Assembly (NCBI GenBank): GCA_003963405.1
Contig: RXIY01000005.1
Location: 99,013 to 163,012 of the forward strand
Length of the DNA: 64,000 nt
Reading direction: 5' to 3'
Source: Hyphomicrobiales bacterium
GTDB lineage: Bacteria > Pseudomonadota > Alphaproteobacteria > Rhizobiales > Beijerinckiaceae
The number at the start of each line of letters is the position of its first letter. The first letter of the stretch is position 1. The position numbers and the translations under genes were made by a program. The notes under the pieces are model-generated. The model had not been told where the DNA came from, ran no database searches, and was given only the letters and a program-made list of their open reading frames with translations. Shown here piece by piece: positions 40,770 to 49,104 of this stretch.

Positions 40770-41564
40770 TTATCGCGCCAATGCCGGACGCTGGACGCGT
40801 TCGGCGGAAAAGCCGGCGATGGAATTGGCGGTGTCCATGAGGGGTTCGGCGCTGACTCGAACCGAGCCTGAGTCCGGCCGGTCGATGTCCTGAATGAGCA
40901 GAATGACCGAGGCGACCAGAATATTGACGAGATAGACCGGGAGCCGCCAGCTCCTGCGCTCGAGGCCGCTGGAATATCCCGAAAAACCGATGCCGACGGC
41001 GGCAATGCCATAGAGCGCAAAGATCACGATGCGCGGGACACGGTGGCGAAAGGCGGTGAGGCGGATTTCCTGGGCGTCGATGACGTCATTCAGAGCCTGA
41101 ATGTAAAGACCAGTCGGGACCATGGCGCTGTCCTTCGCCTCTGCGGCCCGCGCAATCCTCCAAAGACGTTCCTGAAGGTCATTCGACCGCGCGACGGCGG
41201 CGCTCAGCGGTGCGAGCGCGGCTTGAGAATGCGTGAGCTCGACCCGGATGGCGACATAGTCTTTCAGCAGGTCCAGGCTTGCTGCGCCCTGCGGCGCCGG
41301 CAGCAGCCGCGCGCGAAGCGCTGCTGTTCCGATGGCGTTGGCTTCCTTCAGCATGGCGCTGCGGCGTTCGTCGAACCGCGTCACGGCCATCGCAAAGGTA
41401 AAGCTGAGCATCAGCGCCAGAAGTCCGAGGACAGACGCCTCCAGAGTGGTGACATTCGCTTCCCGGCCGTTCTCGAGCCCGAGCTTGTGGCCGATTTCCG
41501 ACATGGCGGCAAAGAGCGCGACGCTCAAGAGAAAGGTGGCCCAAAGCGGCGTGTCATCAAGCAT
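40770..41564 (-). CDS. DUF4239 family (bestrophin-like) membrane protein
   Basis: 264 residues with four membrane helices: two at about 5-25 and 45-65 and two at about 180-225. Between them lies a long cytoplasmic or periplasmic helical region. The sequence ANVTTLEASVLGLLALMLSFTFAMAVTRFDERRSAMLKEANAIGTAALRA is characteristic of DUF4239. Function unknown; a relation to bestrophin channels has been proposed for such proteins. Confidence 0.85.
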   Translation of the reverse strand: MLDDTPLWATFLLSVALFAAMSEIGHKLGLENGREANVTTLEASVLGLLALMLSFTFAMAVTRFDERRSAMLKEANAIGTAALRARLLPAPQGAASLDLLKDYVAIRVELTHSQAALAPLSAAVARSNDLQERLWRIARAAEAKDSAMVPTGLYIQALNDVIDAQEIRLTAFRHRVPRIVIFALYGIAAVGIGFSGYSSGLERRSWRLPVYLVNILVASVILLIQDIDRPDSGSVRVSAEPLMDTANSIAGFSAERVQRPALAR

Positions 41565-41635
41565 GATTGTCTGCCTCGTCCCGGATGGGCAGCCAATCTA
41601 CCGCCGCGCCGCAGCCGCCGCCTAGCGGAGCGTGG

Positions 41636-41755
41636 CTATTCGGCGCTCGTCAGGTCCAAAAACATGTGGACCTTCACGACGATGTTCATCACAGCCAGCA
41701 CGAGGCCGAGCCAGATCGCCGCGAAGACGGCCCAAAATCTCGGGTCTGAATTCAT
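41636..41755 (-). CDS. Very small membrane protein, 39 residues
   Basis: MNSDPRFWAVFAAIWLGLVL starts a single membrane helix that ends before KVHMFLDLTSAE. GGAGGA lies about 11 nt upstream. Standard gene finders would probably miss it because of its length. It sits just upstream of the DUF4239 gene on the same strand (71 bp apart), so it may belong to that operon. Confidence 0.65.
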   Translation of the reverse strand: MNSDPRFWAVFAAIWLGLVLAVMNIVVKVHMFLDLTSAE

Positions 41756-42125
41756 GACGCCGTCTTCCTCCGTGCCGCGAGCTCAGGATGCGCGCCGCCT
41801 CTGCGCCAGGCAAGGGGCTGGGCGCAAAAAGGCGACTCTGCGACAGGGTGAAGATGTATGGCAGGATAAAGACGCGCGGCCCGGCGCATGGGGGGCCCAC
41901 GCGCCGGACCTGACCACTCGAAACGGGCAGAGAATCGAGCGGCTTGAACTTGACTATAACGAGGCGCCTTGCGCGTACCAAGTGTCAACAGCCCGTTAAG
42001 GTTTAGGAGCCTGGCAGCCTCCCGGAACCGCGATTTTGGCCGGCCCGCCCCACGAGCGGGGCCAGATCGGCGAGATTGCGCCCATCGCCGCCTGCGCATG
42101 TGAACGCCAGCTGTTAGGATGGGGC
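41756..42125. other. Intergenic region before the esterase gene
   Basis: About 370 bp with divergent flanking genes. No supported gene, RNA or repeat seen. It should contain the promoters for the small membrane protein and the esterase. Confidence 0.35.
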
Positions 42126-43220
42126 GTGAGAAAACTCGGTCTTTTCCTTCTGTCCTGCGCGCTTGTCGCGCCCGCGCCTGCAGCATGGGACAAAATCCGT
42201 CCCTCCTGCGCCGATCCGCAATCCGCCGCGGCGGATAACGCCGTGCCTGGGCCGCGCAGGGTTCCGGCCCGCGTTCTTCCCGTGCCCGGCGATGTGAGCC
42301 TGCAATTGCAGGCTCTTATCCGCGCCCCATACCCGCCCAATGTCCTCGCGCCGCCGCCGAGCACCAAGGAAGAGTGGGCGGCGCTCGACAGGCGATTCGA
42401 TTCAGAGTGGTCGAAAACGCTCGCCGCCTTGCGCAAATCGCTCAAGGTGGGGGTCGAGCCGACGACGATCGCGGGGGTGAAAGCCTATTTGGTGACTCCT
42501 GCCGATCTGCCGGCAAATAACCGGAACCGCCTGCTGCTCCACATCCATGGCGGCGGCTATGTCGCGGGCGGTGGCGAAGCGGCGACCTCTGAAGCGATCA
42601 TGATGGCTGGAATCGGCCATTACCGGGTGATCTCGGTTGATTATCGCTTGCCGCCTGAGGCGCCTTTCCCGGCGGCGCTCGACGACGTGCTGGCAGTCTG
42701 GGACTCTCTTGCCCAGACGGTCAAACCGCAGAACATGGCGGTCTTCGGAGCGTCCGCGGGCGGGGGGCTCGCGCTGGCAATGGTTCTGCGCGCCAAGGAC
42801 GAGGGGCTGCCCCTGCCGGCGGCGGTGGCTGCGTCAACGCCCTGGTCTGATCTCAACAAGGTCGGCGACAGCTATTACGCCAACGAATACGTCGACAACA
42901 TGCTGGTCACGTGGGACGGGTGGCTCTCCGCTGCGGCGCAGCTCTACGCCAATGGGCGCGATCTGAAGCATCCGTATCTGTCGCCCGTGTACGGGGACTT
43001 CAAAAACTTTCCGCCCACGATTCTGACCGCGGGCACGCGCGATCTGTTTCTGTCCAACGCCGTCCGCGTTCATCGCAAGATGCGGCGCGCCGGCGTGGTC
43101 GCGGACCTCAATGTCTACGAAGGGATGAGCCACGCGCAATATGCGGGGCCAGACATGCCCGAGTCGCGGGAAATCTTCGAGGACATCACCCGATTTTTCG
43201 ACGGGCGTCTGGGTCGGTGA
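42126..43220 (+). CDS. Exported alpha/beta hydrolase of the hormone-sensitive lipase (HSL) family
   Basis: 364 residues from GTG 42126 (AGGATGGGG upstream), which gives a good signal peptide (VRKLGLFLLSCALVAPAPAAW). Longer in-frame starts only add a non-coding-looking leader. HSL family motifs are HIHGGGYVAGG (oxyanion hole), GASAGGGLALAM (nucleophile Ser), DLFLS (acid) and EGMSHAQY (His). Probably a periplasmic or secreted carboxylesterase acting on short acyl esters. Confidence 0.9.
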   Translation: MRKLGLFLLSCALVAPAPAAWDKIRPSCADPQSAAADNAVPGPRRVPARVLPVPGDVSLQLQALIRAPYPPNVLAPPPSTKEEWAALDRRFDSEWSKTLAALRKSLKVGVEPTTIAGVKAYLVTPADLPANNRNRLLLHIHGGGYVAGGGEAATSEAIMMAGIGHYRVISVDYRLPPEAPFPAALDDVLAVWDSLAQTVKPQNMAVFGASAGGGLALAMVLRAKDEGLPLPAAVAASTPWSDLNKVGDSYYANEYVDNMLVTWDGWLSAAAQLYANGRDLKHPYLSPVYGDFKNFPPTILTAGTRDLFLSNAVRVHRKMRRAGVVADLNVYEGMSHAQYAGPDMPESREIFEDITRFFDGRLGR

Positions 43221-43232
43221 CCGTCAGCGGCC

Positions 43233-43319
43233 TCAGCCGTAGACCCAGCCGAAAAGGGCCGCGCCTAAGAAAAAGCCAACCGACCCGATCAAGACAACTT
43301 TGAGCAATCCGTCAGGCAT
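43233..43319 (-). CDS. Very small membrane protein, 28 residues
   Basis: MPDGLLKVVLIGSVGFFLGA continues to a Gly-Trp-rich end; practically the whole chain is one membrane helix. The start is preceded by GGAGGGAGGCGACC. It resembles in size the accessory subunits of respiratory oxidases (CydX-type), but no oxidase is next to it. Confidence 0.55.
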   Translation of the reverse strand: MPDGLLKVVLIGSVGFFLGAALFGWVYG

Positions 43320-43459
43320 CGGTCGCCTCCCTCCCAACAAAACGGCCCGTCGCTCCATCCGCGCTCGGGCCGCTCTTTTTTCGGCGACGCCTCGGCAATC
43401 GCCTCTTCCGGGAAAATAGGTTGGCGTCCGCCGGCTGGCAAGAAGCCGTCGCGCGCGCC

Positions 43460-43555
43460 CTACATCCAGCCGTCTAACTGCGTCACCGTCATCAGGGTGA
43501 GAAAGCTGACGATCTGCATCACTAGAAAGATGAGAAACGCGACCGGCGCGCTCAT
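43460..43555 (-). CDS. Very small membrane protein, 31 residues
   Basis: MSAPVAFLIFLVMQIVSFLT followed by a short polar end (LDGWM). AAGGAG precedes the ATG. It lies 40 bp after the 68-residue membrane protein on the same strand and is probably co-transcribed with it. Confidence 0.6.
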   Translation of the reverse strand: MSAPVAFLIFLVMQIVSFLTLMTVTQLDGWM

Positions 43556-43595
43556 GGCGAAGGCTCCTTTCGAATGATTTTCTTTTTCAGCGAAC

Positions 43596-43802
43596 TCAAT
43601 CCTGGGCCGCGGCTTTGGCCTCCAGCCGCGCCGGCCTCTCGGTCTGCGCCACGACGGCCTCGGGCCCGCGGGCGGTGGCGGCCGGGCGGGATGCATGAAC
43701 GGCGCGGTGCTTGGCGGGGCCGCCCAGACTCGTGACAAAGCCGAGGGCGAGAAAGCCGACCCAGAAGGCCGTCGGCACGATTTTTGATTTTTCGAGCGAC
43801 AT
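43596..43802 (-). CDS. Small membrane protein, 68 residues
   Basis: Starts MSLEKSKIVPTAFWVGFLAL with GGGGAGG upstream. One membrane helix at about 9-27, then an Ala/Pro/Arg-rich periplasmic tail. No family recognised. It is divergent from the MocR gene, and the palindrome at 43897 lies in the shared promoter region, so MocR may control it. Confidence 0.6.
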   Translation of the reverse strand: MSLEKSKIVPTAFWVGFLALGFVTSLGGPAKHRAVHASRPAATARGPEAVVAQTERPARLEAKAAAQD

Positions 43803-43896
43803 TTTACTTCCTCCCCGGCGTTTGTTTCCGGTTTGCTTCTAACTGTCAGCTTTTCGCAGGAGGGCGGCTTTGCAAAGCGCCAGAGGAGCGTCTGTT

Positions 43897-43908
43897 AGTG
43901 GCGCCACT
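43897..43908. promoter_or_regulatory. Palindromic operator candidate upstream of the MocR gene
   Basis: AGTGGCGCCACT is a perfect 12-bp palindrome. The half TTAGTGGC recurs at 43999-44006 followed by TCTA. The AGTGG...CTA layout recalls sites reported for PdxR-type MocR regulators (AAAGTGGWCTA), so this is a likely autoregulatory region; similarity judged by eye. Confidence 0.45.
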
Positions 43909-44091
43909 TAAAGCTTTGTTGACAATTTTGGCCCCCGACCGGCCCGAATGCGCGATTTCGTCGCGGCCTTTGCCGGGCTGGCCTCACCGGAACCCTATTT
44001 AGTGGCTCTATGCGGTTGGGTTGTGCAGCCTTATTCGTCAGTCACGGCAGTCCAGCGCGCAATGCGTTAACCTTGGACAGAACAAGGCGTA

Positions 44092-45627
44092 ATGATGAGC
44101 ATCGCCACTCTCGGTCGTCCATCTCCAGTGGTCAGAAGCGGCCATGTGCAGCTGTCGATCATCCTGAACGAATCAGAAAAATCGACGCTTCAAACCCAGA
44201 TCTTCGACCAGATCCGTACCATGATCCTGAACGGCCAGCTTCGCGGCGACGATCCGTTGCCGACGACGCGAGAACTGAGCGCGCAGCTTGGCGTTTCGCG
44301 CAATACGGCTGTTCTCGCCTATGAAAGGCTGATTGCGGAAGGCTATATCCGGACCAAGCCTTATGTCGGCACATTCGTGTCGCCCGACCTGCCGGATACA
44401 GCTTTCCTGTCCTCGGCGGCCGAGACGCCGGCGGCTCCGGCCGCAACCGACGAGGCGCAGGGTTCAGGGGTCGGGGAGGAGACGCTCCCTCAGCGCACGC
44501 ATCGCCTCGCAGACCCGAATCGCCGCCGGCTCGCGGCGGATTTCTGGGTCGGCCGGCCAGATGCGCGAACCTTTCCGATGAAGGCCTGGTCGCAGCATAT
44601 CAAGGCTCGGCTCAAGTCCGCAGGCTCCAAGCTCACGAGCTACAGCGACCCCGCCGGCCTTCTGGAGTTGCGCCAGGCGATCGCCAAACATCTCGGGCCC
44701 GCGCGCGGGGTGGTGTGCGATCCCGATCAGATCATCATCGTCGGCGGCTGCCAGGACGGTTTCAATCTTGTCGGGCGTCTGCTCGTCAAGCCGGGCTCCA
44801 CGGCCGTCGTCGAGTCGCCCTGCTATCAGGGCGCGGCCTTCGTTCTCGAGAGTCTCGGCGCCAAGCTCCATCCGGTGCCGATCGACAAGGATGGGCTCGA
44901 CGTCACCCAATTGCCGCATGTGAAGGGCGCCGTGGCTTATGTCACGCCGTCGCATCAATATCCCGTCGGCGTCACCATGAGCCTGCAAAGGCGTATCGAA
45001 CTCCTGTCCTGGGCGACGCAATATGACGCCTATATCATGGAGGACGATTACGACAGCGACTTCCGCTTCGTCGGCTCGCCGCTGACGGCGCTGAAAGGCC
45101 TCGATCGCAACGAGCGCGTCATCTATCTCGGCACTTTCTCGAAATGCATGGGGCCGGGGCTTCGGCTCGGCTATGTCGTGGCGCCGCGCCGTCTCGTGGA
45201 CAGCTTCCGGCGCATGAAGATGCTCATGAACAATGGCCAGAGCTGGCTCGAGCAGGCGGCCATGGCCGATTTCATGGCGAGCGGCGAGTTCGGCCGCCAC
45301 TTGCGCCGTATCCGCCAGCTCTACCGCGAGCGCCGCGACGCGCTGCTCGGCGCTCTGCACAAGCATTTCGGTGAATGCGAAGTCTATGGCGAGCAGGCCG
45401 GTATGCATCTCGTTTGGAAGCTGCCGGAGGGCTTTCCGAGCGCCGAAGAAGTGGAGGCCAAGGGGCTTGCGGCGGGCGTCGGCGTCTGTTCGCTGGCGAC
45501 CGGCTCGGCCCTGCGTTTCGACAAGAACGACGGCGGCGACCGGCTTCTGATGTTCGGCTTCGTTGCGCTCTCCGAGAAGGAGATCGAGGAAGGCGTCTCC
45601 AGGCTCGCTCAGGCGCTGAAGGGATAA
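44092..45627 (+). CDS. MocR/GntR family regulator with aminotransferase-like domain
   Basis: 511 residues. The N-terminal GntR winged helix (QTQIFDQIRTMILNGQLRGDDPLPTTRELSAQLGVSRNTAVLAYERLIAEGYI) is joined by a linker (about 100-140) to a fold-type I aminotransferase domain. The PLP lysine is in LGTFSKCMGPGLRLGY, with Asp in YIMEDDYDSDF upstream. MocR proteins sense PLP, or PLP bound to an amine such as GABA or taurine. The start is ATG 44092 or the adjacent ATG 44095. No pdxST, gab or tau genes are nearby to tell which. Confidence 0.93.
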   Translation: MMSIATLGRPSPVVRSGHVQLSIILNESEKSTLQTQIFDQIRTMILNGQLRGDDPLPTTRELSAQLGVSRNTAVLAYERLIAEGYIRTKPYVGTFVSPDLPDTAFLSSAAETPAAPAATDEAQGSGVGEETLPQRTHRLADPNRRRLAADFWVGRPDARTFPMKAWSQHIKARLKSAGSKLTSYSDPAGLLELRQAIAKHLGPARGVVCDPDQIIIVGGCQDGFNLVGRLLVKPGSTAVVESPCYQGAAFVLESLGAKLHPVPIDKDGLDVTQLPHVKGAVAYVTPSHQYPVGVTMSLQRRIELLSWATQYDAYIMEDDYDSDFRFVGSPLTALKGLDRNERVIYLGTFSKCMGPGLRLGYVVAPRRLVDSFRRMKMLMNNGQSWLEQAAMADFMASGEFGRHLRRIRQLYRERRDALLGALHKHFGECEVYGEQAGMHLVWKLPEGFPSAEEVEAKGLAAGVGVCSLATGSALRFDKNDGGDRLLMFGFVALSEKEIEEGVSRLAQALKG

Positions 45628-45685
45628 GTCACCGTCTCTCAACGGCGGCGCAAGGAGCGCCGCCGTGTACTCGCGATCCGTCCTC

Positions 45686-45889
45686 TCAGTGATGGCCCGC
45701 GTGGTGATGATGATCGTGGCAGCGCAGACGGTGATGGTTGTGGGCGTCCAGACCGGCGTGATAGCCGGTCCCCGGCGCATGACAGTGATGATGCGACCGG
45801 CCGCCGACAGCATGCGCGAGCGCCGAACCGGGCAGCATCGAGCCGAAGAAAGACGCCACGAAAACAGCCGCCATTACCTTCTTCATCAT
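45686..45889 (-). CDS. Small exported His-rich protein
   Basis: 67 residues from the first of two ATGs (45887-45889), with GGAGA upstream. Signal peptide MMKKVMAAVFVASFFGSMLP ending near SALA. The mature part is very rich in His: GGRSHHHCHAPGTGYHAG and later HDHHHHAGHH. Predicted periplasmic metal-binding peptide (Ni, Cu or Zn). A longer in-frame reading upstream is Arg-rich and unlikely. It sits 250 bp downstream of haoB on the same strand. Confidence 0.7.
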   Translation of the reverse strand: MMKKVMAAVFVASFFGSMLPGSALAHAVGGRSHHHCHAPGTGYHAGLDAHNHHRLRCHDHHHHAGHH

Positions 45890-46138
45890 CTCACTCTTCT
45901 CCCTGTAACCGGGTTGCTTTGCTCGGGAATGCGGGCGCGCTGGTTCCGTTATCGAAACGCCCGCTCGCGAGAATCGATGGTCTCTTCTTGGCGCCTGTGC
46001 AGTCACAGAAGCGGCGCGCCGATATGCGGGCCAGATTTCGGCGCGGGCGTTTAACACTTCCCCAATGGCAGGCAAACCATCTGCTCGAAATGGCCAGCCC
46101 GATGCAACCTTCCGGCGGGCGCCTAAGACCTTACCAAG

Positions 46139-47092
46139 TCAAGAGCCGCGCAGCTCGTAAACCCACCAGCCCTTGTGCTGGTAGACGAGCGCCAGCTTCT
46201 CGAGCTGCATCGGGTTCGATGTGGAGAAGGGCAGGAGCTTCGCGATCAGCGCGCTCTCGTCGCCCTTTCGCTGGAAGTAATGAAGACGCGTGGCGCCGCC
46301 CATCGGTTCGACCGCGAAGCCGCCGTCGATCTTCTGCTCGCGCATCCATTGCGTCGCCGATTTGATGACGCCATGCGACACGCCCGAGGAGGGGAAGTCC
46401 TTGTAGCCGATCGAAAGACGCTCAGGGCGCGCGGCCGCGGCTTTCCATATGTCGGAAATATGCACGGCGACGAACGCCCGCTTGCCGCCCGCGAGCCTGG
46501 CGAGCGCCGCTGCTCCTGTAGCTTCGTCGGAAAGAAGCGCATCGATGAATTCGCCGAAGCTCTCCGCCGACTGCGGCGCTGCGCCCGCGCCCCAGCGCCG
46601 GCGCTCGACGGGTCCGGCTTCCGTCCATGTCGGCGGAATGAGAAGCCCGCGCGCCTGCGGATCGTCGAGCGGCGCATTCCTCTTCGTGGCGGCGCGAATG
46701 GCCCGCGAGAGATCCCACCAGGCGAGGATGACCGCGTCTTCGGGCGCGTGCTCGCGGATGGCGGCGAGCACCTTGGCCGCATCCGACGCCGAGACGTCGG
46801 CGAAGAGGATCGGCTCCGTGACCTCGTTGCGCCAGACGATCGGCGCCAGCCGTTCGCCTTCCCGCGCCACAAGGCCGTTGGCGATGGGCCGGCGCTCGTC
46901 CGGACTCGTGATTTCGACGTGCTGCAACGCTTCTGGCGGCAGGCCGAGGCTGGCGACCTCTTTCGCCTCGTCGGCGGGAGCCGTTGCGAGGCTGAGCGCG
47001 TAGTGGGAAACGGGCTGGAGGGCCGAGTAGCCGGCCCAGCCGATGAGGCCGAGGCCCGCCACGACGAGCGCGGCGCCGACGATGTTTTTCAT
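46139..47092 (-). CDS. haoB: HaoB, partner protein of hydroxylamine oxidoreductase
   Basis: 317 residues from ATG 47092 (AGGAAT upstream; a TTG at 47104 is in frame but poorly supported). One N-terminal membrane helix (MKNIVGAALVVAGLGLIGWAGYSA) anchors a periplasmic domain. The sequence ESFGEFIDALLSDEATGAAALARLAGGKRAFVAVHISDIWK and the C-terminal VYQHKGWWVYELRG are HaoB-like. It follows haoA, as in ammonia oxidisers and many methanotrophs. Its exact role is unknown; it is thought to assist HaoA. Confidence 0.87.
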   Translation of the reverse strand: MKNIVGAALVVAGLGLIGWAGYSALQPVSHYALSLATAPADEAKEVASLGLPPEALQHVEITSPDERRPIANGLVAREGERLAPIVWRNEVTEPILFADVSASDAAKVLAAIREHAPEDAVILAWWDLSRAIRAATKRNAPLDDPQARGLLIPPTWTEAGPVERRRWGAGAAPQSAESFGEFIDALLSDEATGAAALARLAGGKRAFVAVHISDIWKAAAARPERLSIGYKDFPSSGVSHGVIKSATQWMREQKIDGGFAVEPMGGATRLHYFQRKGDESALIAKLLPFSTSNPMQLEKLALVYQHKGWWVYELRGS

Positions 47093-47106
47093 ATTCCTGT
47101 CCAATT

Positions 47107-47190
47107 GTCATTGCGCGTGGAGAGAAGCAATCCAGACGCTGCCGGCCGGCGGCGCTGGATTGCTTCGTCGCTTACGCTCCCCGCAATGAG
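47107..47190. repeat. Palindromic intergenic repeat between haoA and haoB
   Basis: GAAGCAATCCAG on the left is repeated in inverted form as CTGGATTGCTTC on the right, with outer CATTGCG / CGCAATG arms. This resembles the dispersed CATTGCGAG...GAAGCAATCC extragenic palindromes that are frequent in alphaproteobacteria. As RNA it would form a long hairpin between the two genes and could lower haoB expression relative to haoA. Confidence 0.7.
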
Positions 47191-47203
47191 GCGAGGCTGT
47201 GCG

Positions 47204-48916
47204 TCACGCCTTCTTGCGATCCCTCTTGAACAAGAGGCCGCCGCCGACGAGCACCGCGAGGGCGCCGAGTCCCGCCGCCCAGGCGCGCCGCGCGGGCGAG
47301 TCGAGATCGTAGAGACCGCCGTGCTTGACGCCGGAGATGCGCTTGAGCTCCGCGCGGATCGCCGCCGCCTCGCGCAGACGCGTGTCCTCGTCGTTGATGC
47401 GCGCGGCGCTCTTGATGAGCTGCGACCAGCCCTCGGAATAGGTGTATCCGCCGGGGTTCATGTGGGCGAGCGCCTTGTAATGCTTGATCTGATGGTGCTC
47501 CCACATCTCGGCGAATTCATATTCCACGGCCGAGGGGTTGTTGCCTTTCTGCCAGAAGAGCTGGAAGAATCCGCCGGGCTCGTCCTTCTCGGGCGCGGGC
47601 GGGGCGGGGCGGTTCGTCGTCTGGCCGGGCAGAAGCTTGTCGTTGTAGAGCTTCACGAGAACGCTGCGCGACTTCTCGGTGATGTCCAGACCCGAAATCA
47701 CGCCCTTGTCCATGCCGTCGAGATAAGCGCGGGCGAAACTGTCGGAATGACAGTTGGAGCAGGTCGAGACCCAGGATTCCTTGCGCTGGGTGAACCAGGG
47801 GTGGTTCAGATTGTCGGCGATCTTGGGCATCGGCATGAAGGCCCAGCGCGCCTTGCGCACCATGTTGTGCGTGAACTTGCCCTGATACTCCATGTGGCAG
47901 AACTGGCAGGTCGGGGCGTTCATATTGCCCTTGTCCAGCGCGTCGGCGAGGCGGGCGTTCCAGTCCCACTGATCGCCGCGGGCCTGATAGACCGTGCCGT
48001 GCTTCGAGAGCATGTAGCCCTCGAATTCATTGTGGTCGACGCCATTGTGGCATTGCGCGCAGGCCTGCGGCTTGCGGGCTTCGACCGCCGAGAATTCGTG
48101 GCGCGTATGGCAGGAGTTACAGGTCGTCTGCGGCGTGTGGCAGAAGGTGCAGCCTTCCGCGACCTCGCGCTGCTCCATCGCCGCCCAGATGGCGTTCTCG
48201 ACATTGGCCTTGTAGGAGAGCGCGTGCGACGGATGGCCGGGCTTCCACTGATCCTGCGGCCAGGTGAAGGTGTCGCGCTCGGACTCGCGCTCGGCGAATT
48301 GCTGCACATGGCACTGGCCGCAGGCGGCGGCGTCCGGCATCTTCAGTTCGGTCTTGTGCTGGCCATGATCCTTGCCGACGCCGACATGGCAGTCGATGCA
48401 GCCGACCTCTTTCAGGTTTTCTCCGCTTTTCAGCGCGCCCATCGACTGAAGATTGGCCTCGACCTCCTTGATCATCGCCTTCTTGTAGGCGCGCGAGTCG
48501 CTGTCCGGCAGGTTGCGGATCTCGTCCAGATTGCCGTGGACGCTCTTCTGCCAGCTATGCGCCCAGCCGGGAGTCGTCTGCTGGTGACACTCGACGCATT
48601 GGGCGCGCGTGGCGTCGACGTCGACGGTCTGCGGCGGCTTATAGAATGTGTGAGGGTTCAGATATTTGGAAATCGGGATCGGCTCCCAGAATTTCGAGAG
48701 CGATCCCTTGCCGGCCCCCTGGGCCTCGTCGTGATAGCGCTTCTCCAGCGCGTCGTAGAGCTCCTTGGGCGTCGCTGTTTTGGAGAGGCCGAGCGCCTTG
48801 TAGGTTTCATCAGGCGTTTCCGCCGAAGCGGGCGCAAGCGCCGCCATTGCCGCGCCGACAAGCGCAAGTAAGCCGACGCATAAGCGACGGCGAAGAACCG
48901 CTCCAAATTTCAACAT
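47204..48916 (-). CDS. haoA: Hydroxylamine oxidoreductase, octaheme cytochrome c
   Basis: 570 residues from ATG 48916, where a signal sequence begins (MLKFGAVLRRRLCVGLLALV). Eight CxxCH heme motifs: CVECH, CIDCH, CGQCH, CTFCH, CNSCH, CAQCH, CQFCH, CSNCH. The segment KALAHMNPGGYTYSEGW corresponds to the region of the Tyr that cross-links to heme P460 in Nitrosomonas HAO. A C-terminal hydrophobic helix (about 545-565) would anchor it to the membrane. It oxidises hydroxylamine, relieving the toxicity that ammonia co-oxidation causes in methanotrophs. Paired with haoB. Confidence 0.95.
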   Translation of the reverse strand: MLKFGAVLRRRLCVGLLALVGAAMAALAPASAETPDETYKALGLSKTATPKELYDALEKRYHDEAQGAGKGSLSKFWEPIPISKYLNPHTFYKPPQTVDVDATRAQCVECHQQTTPGWAHSWQKSVHGNLDEIRNLPDSDSRAYKKAMIKEVEANLQSMGALKSGENLKEVGCIDCHVGVGKDHGQHKTELKMPDAAACGQCHVQQFAERESERDTFTWPQDQWKPGHPSHALSYKANVENAIWAAMEQREVAEGCTFCHTPQTTCNSCHTRHEFSAVEARKPQACAQCHNGVDHNEFEGYMLSKHGTVYQARGDQWDWNARLADALDKGNMNAPTCQFCHMEYQGKFTHNMVRKARWAFMPMPKIADNLNHPWFTQRKESWVSTCSNCHSDSFARAYLDGMDKGVISGLDITEKSRSVLVKLYNDKLLPGQTTNRPAPPAPEKDEPGGFFQLFWQKGNNPSAVEYEFAEMWEHHQIKHYKALAHMNPGGYTYSEGWSQLIKSAARINDEDTRLREAAAIRAELKRISGVKHGGLYDLDSPARRAWAAGLGALAVLVGGGLLFKRDRKKA

Positions 48917-49104
48917 TTTCCCCTCGGCGCGCGAGATTCCCCCTGTGGCCGCATTGTCGATAGCGGAGCATCTAGAGGGAAGGACCACAGCCAGGGGCGC
49001 AAATGGCGCCACCTGAGCTTTCGTCTCCCCGCGCTGCGCCGCTCGCCGCCGGCCTTCCGAGAGAATAGATGATAGTGAGGCGCAAGGTCGAGCCGGGAAG
49101 GATC

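Noticed and set aside
46175..48871. Open frame of about 900 codons opposite haoAB
   Set aside because: Antisense shadow of haoA and haoB; no conserved motif or sensible start.
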